50,113 bases of DNA from Streptomyces sp. ISL-66 (lineage in GTDB: Bacteria; Actinomycetota; Actinomycetes; Streptomycetales; Streptomycetaceae), in contig NZ_JAGGOW010000010.1 in assembly GCF_018614135.1 (NCBI RefSeq), forward strand, positions 931-51,043. The letters run 5' to 3'. Numbering within the stretch: the first letter of the stretch is position 1; each line of letters starts with the position of its first letter. The notes below the pieces were generated by a model. It was not told where the DNA came from. It ran no database searches and worked only from the letters and a program-made list of their open reading frames with translations. The position numbers and the translations under genes were made by a program. Below, in pieces: positions 41,581-50,113 of the stretch.

Positions 41581-41946
41581 TCAGCCCATCGCGGCCTTGA
41601 CGTGGTCGACCACGTCCTGGAACTCCCGCGTCGGCGAGAAGTCCAGGTACTCGGTGTCCTCCAGGGCCTCGGGGGCGTGTCCGGGCTCCCAGTAGCAGGC
41701 CTCGCCGGCCGAGTAGGTCTGGTCCCCGTCCTTCGTGTGCATCAGGAGGCGGCCCTTGAGTACGTACGCGTAGTGCGGGCACGGGCACAGGTCGTCGGGC
41801 AACCCCTTGAACGCGGGGGTCATGTCCACGCCCTTGGCGAACCGCCCGAACGCGACGGAGAAGCCTCCGCCGAGCTCCCTCACGCGCAGTTCCGCTCCCG
41901 GGGCTTCCAGGACGACGGGTGCCTGGTCCCGTGTGGTTGCCGTCAT
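41581..41946 (-). CDS. Cupin-domain protein
   Basis: A 121-residue small beta-barrel protein. PCPHYAYVLKGRLLMHTKDG and YSAGEACYWEPGHAPEAL form cupin motifs 1 and 2, with some metal ligands altered: one His in HYAYVLKG, and Tyr/Glu/His in the second motif. ATG 41946 has GGAGGAG directly upstream; the extra open frame upstream lies in a hexamer repeat. The CPCPHY pair suggests a redox or metal site. Function unknown; many such cupins are regulatory or detoxifying. Confidence 0.8.
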   Translation of the reverse strand: MTATTRDQAPVVLEAPGAELRVRELGGGFSVAFGRFAKGVDMTPAFKGLPDDLCPCPHYAYVLKGRLLMHTKDGDQTYSAGEACYWEPGHAPEALEDTEYLDFSPTREFQDVVDHVKAAMG

Positions 41947-41962
41947 GACTCCTCCACCGCCG

Positions 41963-41998
41963 ATCGTCATCGCCATCGTCATCGCCATCGCCATCGTC
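41963..41998. repeat. Six ATCGYC hexamers upstream of the cupin gene
   Basis: ATCGTC and ATCGCC hexamers follow each other six times. The array lies 17 bases upstream of the cupin start and could change promoter or leader spacing if its length varies. Confidence 0.85.
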
Positions 41999-42106
41999 CC
42001 GAGACTCCCCCTTGACGCCCGGTCCTCCTCCCAGCGTCCCCCCGGCAGCCGGTGTCGGCGCGGCGACCGGGGACGCGTGCGGGGCGCGCGGGGCGTAAGG
42101 GGCGTG

Positions 42107-42136
42107 CCGGGCGTAGGACGCTGTTCCTACGCCCGG
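42107..42136. promoter_or_regulatory. 12-bp inverted repeat upstream of the ABC exporter operon
   Basis: Bases 42107-42118 pair with 42125-42136 (core GGGCGTAGGA/TCCTACGCCC) with a 6-base centre. It lies about 100 bases before the first ABC gene, in the divergent region with the cupin gene, so a regulator-binding site is more likely than a terminator. Confidence 0.55.
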
Positions 42137-42239
42137 GTACTCCTTTTGACCGGGCTTTGCGAAAACCGTTGGGGTTGGGGCATCCGGTTGGCCGAAGATG
42201 GGGTGAACCCCCCTCGATCATGCCGACCGGAGCCTGCGC

Positions 42240-43973
42240 GTGCTCATACGACTTCTGCGGACCCACCTCCGTCCGTACCGGAAACCGATCGCCGTGCTGG
42301 TGCTGCTGCAACTGCTGCAGACCAGTGCGAGCCTCTACTTGCCCACGCTGAACGCCGACATCATCGACAACGGTGTCGTCAACGGCGACACGGGCTACAT
42401 CCTGCGCTTCGGCGCGCTGATGCTCGGCGTCTCGCTGGTGCAGCTCGTCTGCAACGTCGGCGCCGTCTACTACGGCGCCCGCACCGCCGCCGCCTTCGGC
42501 CGCGACGTCCGGGCCTCCGTCTTCGACCGCGTGCAGAGCTTCTCGGCGCGCGAGCTCGGCCACTTCGGCGCACCCTCGCTGATCACCCGCACGACGAACG
42601 ACGTGCAGCAGATCCAGATGCTCGTGCTGATGACCTTCACCTTGATGGTCTCGGCTCCGATCATGTGCGTCGGCGGCATCTTCATGGCGCTCTCGCTCGA
42701 CGTGAAGCTGTCGGGCGTGCTCCTCGCCGTCGTCCCCGTGCTCGGCCTGTCGGTCGGCGCGATCGTCCTGAAGACGCGGCCGCTCTTCCGGGCGATGCAG
42801 ACGCGCCTGGACACCGTGAACCGGGTCCTGCGCGAGCAGATCACGGGCAACCGGGTGATCCGCGCCTTCATCCGCGACGACTACGAGAAGGACCGCTTCC
42901 GCGAGGCCAACGCCGACCTCACCGGCGTCTCGCTGGCGGCCGGCAAGCTGCTCGCGCTGATGTTCCCGACGGTGATCGTGGTCGTGAACATCTCCAGCGT
43001 CGCCGTCATCTGGTTCGGCGCCATGCGCATCGACAGCGGCGGCATGGAGATCGGCCAGCTGACGGCCTTCCTCGCCTACCTGATGCAGATCGTCATGGCC
43101 GTGATGATGGCCACCTTCATGTTCATGATGGTGCCGCGCGCCGAGGTCTGCGCGGAGCGCGTCCAGGAGGTCCTGGACACCGACTCCAGCGTGGTCCCGC
43201 CCACCGATCCCGTCCGCAAGCTGCTCCGCCACGGCCGCCTCGAGCTGCGCGGCGCCGACTTCCGCTACCCGGGCGCCGAGGCCCCCGTACTGCGCGGGGT
43301 CGACCTGGTGGCCCGCCCCGGCGAGACCACCGCCGTGATCGGCTCCACCGGCAGCGGCAAGTCCACGCTGCTGGGCCTGGTCCCCCGGCTGTTCGACGCG
43401 ACGGGCGGGGAGGTGCTCGTGGACGGCGAGGACGTACGCCGTCTCGACCCCGAGCTGCTCGCCAAGACGGTCGGCATGGTCCCGCAGAAGCCGTACCTGT
43501 TCTCCGGGACGGTCGCGACGAACCTGCGCTACGGGCGCCCCGACGCCACCGACGAAGAGCTGTGGCACGCGCTGGAGGTGGCGCAGGCCAAGGGCTTCGT
43601 CTCCGAGCTGGAGGGCGGGCTCGACGCGCCCATCGCCCAGGGCGGGACCAACGTCTCCGGCGGCCAGCGCCAGCGGCTCGCGATCGCGCGCACGCTCGTA
43701 CAGCGCCCGGAGATCTACCTCTTCGACGACTCCTTCTCGGCCCTGGACTACGCGACGGACGCGGCGCTGCGCTCCGCGCTCGCCCGCGAGACCGAGGACG
43801 CGACCGTGGTCATCGTCGCCCAGCGGGTCTCCACGATCCGCGACGCCGACCGGATCGTGGTCCTGGACGAAGGACAGGTCGTGGGCGAAGGACGCCATCA
43901 CGAACTGATGGCCGGCAATGAGACCTACCGGGAGATCGTGCTCTCCCAGCTGACGGAGGCGGAGGCGGCGTGA
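42240..43973 (+). CDS. ABC exporter half-transporter, degenerate-site subunit
   Basis: 577 residues: six transmembrane helices (about 15-300), then a nucleotide-binding domain. Walker A GSTGSGKST and signature NVSGGQRQRLAIA are canonical. Walker B reads IYLFDDSFSALD, with Asp where the catalytic Glu should be, so this subunit supplies the degenerate ATP site of a heterodimer, as in TM287/288-type exporters. GTG 42240, with GGAG upstream. Its stop overlaps the next GTG by four bases. Likely exports drugs, lipids or peptides; the substrate is not evident. Confidence 0.92.
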   Translation: MLIRLLRTHLRPYRKPIAVLVLLQLLQTSASLYLPTLNADIIDNGVVNGDTGYILRFGALMLGVSLVQLVCNVGAVYYGARTAAAFGRDVRASVFDRVQSFSARELGHFGAPSLITRTTNDVQQIQMLVLMTFTLMVSAPIMCVGGIFMALSLDVKLSGVLLAVVPVLGLSVGAIVLKTRPLFRAMQTRLDTVNRVLREQITGNRVIRAFIRDDYEKDRFREANADLTGVSLAAGKLLALMFPTVIVVVNISSVAVIWFGAMRIDSGGMEIGQLTAFLAYLMQIVMAVMMATFMFMMVPRAEVCAERVQEVLDTDSSVVPPTDPVRKLLRHGRLELRGADFRYPGAEAPVLRGVDLVARPGETTAVIGSTGSGKSTLLGLVPRLFDATGGEVLVDGEDVRRLDPELLAKTVGMVPQKPYLFSGTVATNLRYGRPDATDEELWHALEVAQAKGFVSELEGGLDAPIAQGGTNVSGGQRQRLAIARTLVQRPEIYLFDDSFSALDYATDAALRSALARETEDATVVIVAQRVSTIRDADRIVVLDEGQVVGEGRHHELMAGNETYREIVLSQLTEAEAA

Positions 43974-45907
43974 GCGGTCCCGGAGGACGCATGATGATGG
44001 GACCGCCGACGACGCGGTCCATGAACTTCAAGGACTCGGGCAAGCGGTTGCTGCGCGAGCTGGCGCACGACCGGGCCAAGCTGTGGGGCATGGTCCTCGC
44101 GGTCGTCGGCAGCGTCGCCGCTTCGGTGACCGGCCCGAAGATCCTCGGCGAGGCCACCGACCTCGTCTTCGCGGGGATCGTCGGCCGGGAAGTGGGGCAG
44201 CAGCTGCCGCCCGGCGCCACCAAGGAGCAGGCGCTGGAGGCGATGCGCGCCAAGGGCCAGGGCGGGATGGCGGACATGCTGTCCGGCACCGACTTCACCC
44301 CGGGCAAGGGCATCGACTTCGGGGCCGTCGGGATGGTGGCGCTGTGGGCGCTGGCCGTCTTCACGCTCGCCGGTCTGCTGATGCTGGTCGCGACGCGGCT
44401 GTCGAACCACATCATGAACGGCACCGTGTACCGGATGCGCGAGGCGCTCCAGGCGAAGCTGTCGCGGCTGCCGCTGTCGTACTTCGACTCGCAGAAGCGC
44501 GGCGAGGTGCTCAGCCGGGCCACGAACGACATCGACAACATCGGGCAGACGCTCCAGCAGACGATGGGTCAGCTGCTCAACTCGCTGCTGACGATCGTCG
44601 GCGTGCTCGCGATGATGTTCTGGATCTCGCCGCTGCTCGCGCTGGTGGCGCTCGTGACCATCCCGGTCTCGGCTTACGTGGCCGCGAAGATCGGCAAGAA
44701 GTCGCAGCCGCAGTTCGTGGCGCAGTGGAAGTCCACGGGCGCCCTGAACGCGCACGTCGAGGAGATGTACTCGGGCCACACCCTGGTCAAGGTCTTCGGC
44801 CGGCAGAAGGAGTCCGCGGAGCTCTTCGCCGAGCAGAACGAGGCGCTGTACCGGGCCTCGTTCAAGGCGCAGCTGGTCAGCGGGATCATGCAGCCGGTGA
44901 TGCTGTTCATCTCGAACATCAACTACGTGCTCGTCGCGGTCGTCGGCGGTCTGCGGGTGGCGTCCGGCACCCTGTCGATCGGTGACGTCCAGGCCTTCAT
45001 CCAGTACTCGCGCCAGTTCTCGATGCCGCTGACCCAGGTCGCCTCCATGGCGAACCTGGTGCAGTCCGGCGTCGCGTCGGCCGAGCGCGTGTACGAGCTG
45101 CTGGACGCCGAGGAGCAGGAGCCGGACGCCGAGGTTCCGGAGCGTCCCGAAGCGCTGGTCGGACAGGTCACCTTCGACAAGGTCGCCTTCCGCTACGAGC
45201 GCGACAAGCCGCTGATCGAGAACCTCTCGCTCACGGTCGAGCCGGGGCAGACGGTCGCGATCGTCGGCCCGACCGGGGCCGGCAAGACCACGCTGGTCAA
45301 CCTGCTGATGCGGTTCTACGAAGTCACGGGCGGCGAGATCGCCCTCGACGGCGTGGACATCGCGAAGATGACCCGCGAGGAACTGCGCGGCGGCATCGGC
45401 ATGGTGCTCCAGGACACCTGGCTGTTCGGCGGCACCATCGCGGAGAACATCGCCTACGGCGCTTCGCGCGAGGTGACGCGCGAGGAGGTCGAGGCGGCCG
45501 CGCGGGCGGCGCACGCGGACCGGTTCATCCGCACCCTGCCCGACGGCTACGACACGGTGCTGGACGACGAGGGCGCGGGCGTCAGCGCGGGCGAGAAGCA
45601 GCTGATCACCATCGCGCGGGCGTTCCTGTCCGACCCGGTGATCCTGGTGCTCGACGAGGCGACGAGCTCGGTGGACACCCGTACCGAGGTGCTGATCCAG
45701 AAGGCGATGGCGCGCCTCGCGCACGGCCGTACGTCCTTCGTGATCGCGCACCGGCTGTCCACGATCCGCGACGCGGACCTGATCCTGGTCATGGAGAGCG
45801 GCTCGATCGTGGAGCAGGGCACGCACGAGGAGCTGCTGGGGTCGGCGGGCGCGTACGCGCGGCTGTACGCGGCGCAGTTCGCGCAGGCGGTGGCCGAGGT
45901 CGACTAG
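43970..45907 (+). CDS. ABC exporter half-transporter, catalytic-site subunit
   Basis: 645 residues with an N-terminal extension and a long first periplasmic loop (about 65-105, Gly/Met-rich) absent from its partner. The NBD has Walker A GPTGAGKTT and a full Walker B LVLDEATSSVD with the catalytic Glu. Its signature is atypical, GVSAGEKQLITIAR, so the composite site it shares with the partner's Walker motifs is the degenerate one. GTG 43970 overlaps the previous stop (GTGA). The two proteins therefore complement each other in one heterodimer. A strong terminator follows. Confidence 0.93.
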   Translation: MSGPGGRMMMGPPTTRSMNFKDSGKRLLRELAHDRAKLWGMVLAVVGSVAASVTGPKILGEATDLVFAGIVGREVGQQLPPGATKEQALEAMRAKGQGGMADMLSGTDFTPGKGIDFGAVGMVALWALAVFTLAGLLMLVATRLSNHIMNGTVYRMREALQAKLSRLPLSYFDSQKRGEVLSRATNDIDNIGQTLQQTMGQLLNSLLTIVGVLAMMFWISPLLALVALVTIPVSAYVAAKIGKKSQPQFVAQWKSTGALNAHVEEMYSGHTLVKVFGRQKESAELFAEQNEALYRASFKAQLVSGIMQPVMLFISNINYVLVAVVGGLRVASGTLSIGDVQAFIQYSRQFSMPLTQVASMANLVQSGVASAERVYELLDAEEQEPDAEVPERPEALVGQVTFDKVAFRYERDKPLIENLSLTVEPGQTVAIVGPTGAGKTTLVNLLMRFYEVTGGEIALDGVDIAKMTREELRGGIGMVLQDTWLFGGTIAENIAYGASREVTREEVEAAARAAHADRFIRTLPDGYDTVLDDEGAGVSAGEKQLITIARAFLSDPVILVLDEATSSVDTRTEVLIQKAMARLAHGRTSFVIAHRLSTIRDADLILVMESGSIVEQGTHEELLGSAGAYARLYAAQFAQAVAEVD

Positions 45908-45923
45908 CGGGACGAGTGGGTCG

Positions 45924-45949
45924 GGGGGCGCCTTTCGGGCGCCCCCTTT
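45924..45949 (+). terminator. Terminator of the ABC operon
   Basis: GGGGGCGCC (45924-45932) pairs with GGCGCCCCC (45938-45946), with a TTTCG loop and a trailing TTT. It begins 17 bases after the stop. Confidence 0.8.
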
Positions 45950-46005
45950 CCCGTGCTCGCGTACGCCCGTGCTCGCGTACGCCCGTACGCCCGTACGCCC
46001 GTACT
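45950..46005. repeat. Nested CGTACG-type tandem repeats
   Basis: Two 16-bp units (CCCGTGCTCGCGTACG at 45950 and 45966) are followed by 8-bp units CCCGTACG (45982, 45990) and CCCGTACT (45998). They fill the gap between the ABC terminator and the sigma gene stop. Confidence 0.85.
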
Positions 46006-47099
46006 CAGTCGAGATAGCCGCGGAGCTGGTCAGCGAAGGCGTGGTCGCGCAGTTTGCCGAGGGTCTTGGACTCGATCTGCCGGATCCGCTCGCGGGTCAC
46101 CCCGAAGATCCGCCCGATCTCCTCCAGCGTGCGCGGCCGCCCGTCGGCGAGCCCGTAGCGCAGCTGCACGACCTTGCGCTCGCGTTCGCCGAGGGTCGAG
46201 AGGACCGCCTCCAGGTGCTCGCGGAGCAGGAAGAAGGCGGCCGACTCCATCGGCGAGGTGGCATCGCCGTCCTCGATGAGGTCGCCGAGCGCGACGTCGT
46301 CCTCCTCGCCGACGGGGGCGTGCAGCGAGACCGGTTCCTGGGCCAGGCGCAGCACTTCCAGGACCCGCTCGGGGGTCAGCTCAAGGTGCGCGGCGACCTC
46401 TTCGGCGGTGGGCTCGTACCCGCGCTCCTGGAGCATGCGGCGCTGGACGCGCACGACGCGGTTGATCAGCTCGACGACGTGGACGGGTACGCGGATGGTC
46501 CGGGCCTGGTCGGCGAGGGCCCGGGACATGGCCTGGCGGATCCACCAGGTGGCGTAGGTGGAGAACTTGTAGCCGCGGGCGTAGTCGAACTTCTCGACGG
46601 CCCGGATCAGTCCGAGGTTCCCCTCCTGGACCAGGTCGAGCATGGTGAGCCCGCGGCCCACGTAGCGCTTGGCGACGGAGACGACGAGGCGCAGGTTCGA
46701 CTCGATGAGGCGGCGCTTGGCCATGCGGCCCATGACGACGAGCTTGTCCAGGTCGAGGGTGAGCTGCAGATCGAGCGCGGCCCCGCTGCCGAGCTTCTCC
46801 TCGGCGAACAGCCCCGCTTCCACGCGCCGCGCGAGTTCGACTTCCTCGGCCGCGGTGAGCAGCGGGATCCGGCCTATCTCGCGCAGGTACTGCCGGAAGA
46901 GGTCGGCGGACGGCCCCGCCCCTCCGGAGCCGGCACCAGCGCGTTTGCGCTGCGCGGGCACCTGCAGGATCAGCTCCGGGGGCGGCGGTTCCTCCTCGTC
47001 CACGGCGTCGGCCTCCGGCTCTTCGCCGGCTGCGGCTTCGGCCCGCGCGGCGGCGTTCCGGGGCGGGCTGACGCTGACGGTCAAGCTCTGGGTCTGCAC
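46005..47099 (-). CDS. hrdA: Group 2 principal-like sigma factor (HrdA-like)
   Basis: A 364-residue sigma-70 factor. An acidic Pro-rich N-terminus is followed by region 1.2 ([18 protein letters not shown]), region 2 ([48 protein letters not shown]), region 3 and region 4 ([18 protein letters not shown]). There is no long group-1 region 1.1, so it is an HrdA/C/D-type paralogue. GTG 47099 is preferred because GGAGGT sits eight bases upstream, although the frame extends 30 codons further. The hrdA name rests on context (ABC pair upstream, NarB-like gene nearby) recalled from S. coelicolor. Confidence 0.85.
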   Translation of the reverse strand: MQTQSLTVSVSPPRNAAARAEAAAGEEPEADAVDEEEPPPPELILQVPAQRKRAGAGSGGAGPSADLFRQYLREIGRIPLLTAAEEVELARRVEAGLFAEEKLGSGAALDLQLTLDLDKLVVMGRMAKRRLIESNLRLVVSVAKRYVGRGLTMLDLVQEGNLGLIRAVEKFDYARGYKFSTYATWWIRQAMSRALADQARTIRVPVHVVELINRVVRVQRRMLQERGYEPTAEEVAAHLELTPERVLEVLRLAQEPVSLHAPVGEEDDVALGDLIEDGDATSPMESAAFFLLREHLEAVLSTLGERERKVVQLRYGLADGRPRTLEEIGRIFGVTRERIRQIESKTLGKLRDHAFADQLRGYLD

Positions 47100-47282
47100 G
47101 GGGGCGACCTCCACAGGGCTCCGAGGACGGGGGCACCGCACCTCAGTGTGGGGTACGACACATCGCTGCCACGAGGGGCGTGCGAGCACTTTCTGAGTCC
47201 GGTGCGTGACCCATGGTTACCCCCTGACGAGAACCCCGATGCGGATCGGACGCATGTCCGACGCCCCCGACTCCGGGACCGG

Positions 47283-49481
47283 CTAAGCCGGTTCCACGCG
47301 GACCGCGCAGACCTTGAACTCCGGCATCCGGGACACCGGGTCCAGGGCCGGGTTGGTCAGGGTGTTCGCGCGGCCCTCGCCCGGCCAGTGGAAGGGCATG
47401 AAGACCGTGTCCGCGCGGATGGTGTCGGTGATGCGGGCCGGGGCCACCGCGCGGCCGCGGCGGGAGGTGACCGCGAGGGGGGCGCCGTCGACCGCGCCGA
47501 TGCGGGCCGCGAGGCGGGGGTGGAGTTCCACGAAGGGGCCCGGGGCGGCTTCGTTCAGCTCGTCCACCCGGCGGGTCTGCGCGCCCGACTGGTACTGGGC
47601 GACGACCCGGCCGGTGGTGAGCAGCAACGGGTACTCGGCGTCCGGCATCTCGGCGGCGTCGCGGTGGGCGACGGGGACGAAGCGGGCCCGGCCGTCCTCG
47701 GTGGCGAAGCGGTCGAGGAAGAGGCGCGGGGTGCCGGGGTGGGTCTCCCCGGGGTCGGCCTTCCCCGGGTGGCTCTCCCCCGGGGAGGTCTCCCCCGGCG
47801 GCGGGTCCGCCGGGCAGGGCCAGAAGACTCCCTGTTCGGCTTCGATGCGGGCGTAGCTGATGCCCGAGTAGTCCGCCGGGCCGCCCGCGGAGGCACGGCG
47901 CAGTTCGTCGAAGACCTCTTCGGGCGCGGTCGGGAAGGCCTTCGGCATGCCCAGCCGGGAGGCCAGGCCGTGCAGGACCTCCAGGTCGGTGCGGACGCCC
48001 GGCGGCGGGGTCAGGGCCCTGCGGCGCAGCAGGACGCGGCCCTCCAGGTTGGTGGTGGTGCCGGTCTCCTCGGCCCACTGGGTGACGGGCAGGACCACGT
48101 CCGCGAGCGCCGCGGTCTCGGACAGGACGACGTCGGCGACGGCCAGGAAGTCCAGGGAGCGGATGCGCTCCTCGACATGGGCGGCCCGGGGGGCGGAGAC
48201 CACCGGGTTGGAGCCCATCAGGAGGAGCGCCTTCACGTCGGAACCCAGCGCGTCGAGGAGTTCGTAGGCGCTGCGGCCCGGTCCGGGGAGGTCGTCGGGG
48301 TCGATGCCCCAGACCTCGGCCACGTGGGCCCGCGCCGCCGGGTCGGTCAGCTTGCGGTAGCCGGGGAGCTGGTCGGCCTTCTGGCCGTGTTCGCGGCCGC
48401 CCTGGCCGTTGCCCTGGCCGGTGAGGCACCCGTAGCCGGAGAGCGGGCGGCCGGCGCGGCCGGTGGCGAGGCAGAGGTTGATCCAGGCGCCGACGGTGTC
48501 GGTGCCCTTGGACTGCTGCTCGGGGCCGCGCGCGGTGAGCACCATCGCGGACTCCGGGGCGCAGAACATCCGTACCGCTTCGCGGAGTTTGGGCACCGGC
48601 ACGCCGGTGATGCGCTCGACCAGCTCCGGCCAGTGGGCCATGGCCCCCGCGCGGGCCTCCTCCCAGCCACTGGTGCGCCCGGCGATGAACTCCTCGTCCG
48701 TGTGCCCGCCCGCCACCACGAGGTGGAGCAGGCCGAGGGCGAGCGCCAGGTCCGTGCCGGGGCGGGGGGCGAGGTGCAGGTCGGCCTGCTCGGCGGTCCG
48801 CGTGCGGCGCGGGTCCACCACGATCAGCGTGCCGCCGTTCTCGCGCAGTTCCCGGAAGAAGCGCAGGGCGGGCGGCATGGTCTCGGCCGGGTTGGAGCCG
48901 ACGAGGATGACGCAGCCGGTCCGGGGGATGTCCTCCAGCGGGAAGGGCAGCCCCCGGTCGAGTCCGAAGGCCCGCTGGTGCGCGGCGGCGGCCGAGGACA
49001 TGCAGAACCGGCCGTTGTAGTCGATCTGCGAGGTCCGAAGGGCGACGCGGGCGAACTTCCCGAGGGCGTAGGCCTTCTCGTTCGTCAGCCCGCCGCCGCC
49101 GAACACCCCGACCGCGTCGGCCCCGTGCGTACGCCGCGTACGCGCGAGCCCCTCGGCGACGGCGTCGAGGGCCTCCTCCCAGGTGGCCGGCTCCAGCCGC
49201 CCGGCGTGGGTGCGGACGAGCGGCTCGGTCAGGCGCACCCGGGAGGAGAGCACGGCGGGGGCGCTGCGGCCCTTGCCGCACAGCGCGCCCCGGTTCACGG
49301 GAAAGTCGGCCCGCTCCTCCACCACCACGCCGGCTCCGCCCGGTTCGGGGCGCAGGTTCATCCCGCATTGCAGCGCGCAGTACGGGCAGTGCGTGGCGGT
49401 GACGGCGTCGGAAGCGGCGCCGTCGGAGGGGGCGGTGTCGGAGGAGGCTGTGTCGGCCGGTGCGGCTCCCGGGGTGTGCAT
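47283..49481 (-). CDS. Molybdopterin oxidoreductase, assimilatory nitrate reductase (NarB)-like
   Basis: 732 residues. The N-terminal 4Fe-4S site is Cys32, Cys35, Cys39 and Cys68 (HCPYCALQCG, GALCGKG). The bis-MGD domains show YNGRFCMSSAAA with the presumed Mo-ligand Cys, GSNPAETMPPAL, GYGCLTGQGNGQGGREHG and, near the end, the molydopterin-binding barrel. This fits NarB-like nitrate reductases or the formate dehydrogenase alpha branch. An insertion with imperfect PGETxPG repeats lies about residues 560-580. ATG 49481 is preferred, with GGTGGGG before it, over ATG 49493. No electron-transfer partner gene is adjacent. Confidence 0.88.
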   Translation of the reverse strand: MHTPGAAPADTASSDTAPSDGAASDAVTATHCPYCALQCGMNLRPEPGGAGVVVEERADFPVNRGALCGKGRSAPAVLSSRVRLTEPLVRTHAGRLEPATWEEALDAVAEGLARTRRTHGADAVGVFGGGGLTNEKAYALGKFARVALRTSQIDYNGRFCMSSAAAAHQRAFGLDRGLPFPLEDIPRTGCVILVGSNPAETMPPALRFFRELRENGGTLIVVDPRRTRTAEQADLHLAPRPGTDLALALGLLHLVVAGGHTDEEFIAGRTSGWEEARAGAMAHWPELVERITGVPVPKLREAVRMFCAPESAMVLTARGPEQQSKGTDTVGAWINLCLATGRAGRPLSGYGCLTGQGNGQGGREHGQKADQLPGYRKLTDPAARAHVAEVWGIDPDDLPGPGRSAYELLDALGSDVKALLLMGSNPVVSAPRAAHVEERIRSLDFLAVADVVLSETAALADVVLPVTQWAEETGTTTNLEGRVLLRRRALTPPPGVRTDLEVLHGLASRLGMPKAFPTAPEEVFDELRRASAGGPADYSGISYARIEAEQGVFWPCPADPPPGETSPGESHPGKADPGETHPGTPRLFLDRFATEDGRARFVPVAHRDAAEMPDAEYPLLLTTGRVVAQYQSGAQTRRVDELNEAAPGPFVELHPRLAARIGAVDGAPLAVTSRRGRAVAPARITDTIRADTVFMPFHWPGEGRANTLTNPALDPVSRMPEFKVCAVRVEPA

Positions 49482-49592
49482 GCGCCCCACCATGCGACGC
49501 GGGTGTTACGGCGGCCGCCGCCCCGCGTTACGGCCGGGGGTGCTCTGCCTCAGCGCCGCCGGGCGCCGCCGGTGAGGGCCGGGTGCCCGGTG

Positions 49593-50113
<521 letters not shown>

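Noticed and set aside
42010..43901. 640-residue minus-strand reading frame opposite the first ABC subunit
   Set aside because: His/Asp/Arg-rich shadow of a gene with intact Walker and signature motifs.
46005..47189. Longer start (47189) for the sigma gene
   Set aside because: No ribosome site there, while GGAGGT precedes GTG 47099 at ideal spacing.

Overview
The window is typical Streptomyces chromosome: very high GC, strong third-position GC bias (which throws many long shadow reading frames), GTG/TTG starts, several candidate leaderless genes, and Streptomyces-type families (SCO2400-type protein, Mbl, group-2 sigma factor, FG-GAP secreted protein). From memory only, the order Mbl, sensor kinase, carboxyltransferase, ABC pair, HrdA-like sigma factor and NarB-like oxidoreductase recalls the S. 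coelicolor SCO2445-SCO2473 neighbourhood; I could not check this.

Left arm (1-19.5 kb), ordinary backbone: two membrane proteins of a glycan or cell-surface operon (1-2380), a methyltransferase, an HxlR regulator divergent from an imine-reductase-like enzyme, an EI24 membrane protein, an Ohr peroxidase, an MDR oxidoreductase divergent from a MarR regulator with paired operator-like repeats, a zinc-ribbon membrane protein, a secreted lipase, Mbl translationally coupled to a GAF sensor kinase with a collapsed ATPase domain, a secreted FG-GAP protein, a fused AccD/AccA-like carboxyltransferase, an MFS exporter and a YbdK-type ligase.

Accessory region (about 19.6-39.0 kb): this is the unusual part. 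A complete CAU-anticodon tRNA gene (39007-39083) has two 3'-end fragments of itself in the same orientation at 33652 and 19655. Sequences just inside both fragments (left ends) resemble each other, and sequences just outside the second fragment and the intact tRNA (right ends) also resemble each other. This is the layout expected of two related elements accreted in tandem at one tRNA. Neither carries a recognisable integrase. Island I (about 14 kb) carries an ECF sigma/membrane-protein pair, a 2884-residue secreted Rhs/YD-repeat protein with an AT-richer C-terminal tip, a lipoprotein directly downstream that could be its immunity protein, an MmpS-like protein and an L,D-transpeptidase-like lipoprotein. 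Island II (about 5.4 kb) carries one 1187-residue NACHT/STAND ATPase with a nuclease-like N-terminal domain and a C-terminal zinc ribbon, architecturally like anti-phage STAND proteins, plus a VapBC pair next to the tRNA.

Right arm (39.0-50.1 kb), backbone again: two identical tRNA-Asn genes, a small YtxH-like protein, a xylulokinase-like FGGY kinase, a cupin, an asymmetric heterodimeric ABC exporter, a HrdA-like sigma factor, a NarB-like molybdopterin oxidoreductase and the 3' part of an SDR gene running off the window.

Most intergenic regions hold strong inverted repeats consistent with factor-independent terminators. No CRISPR array, rRNA, transposase or integrase was seen.
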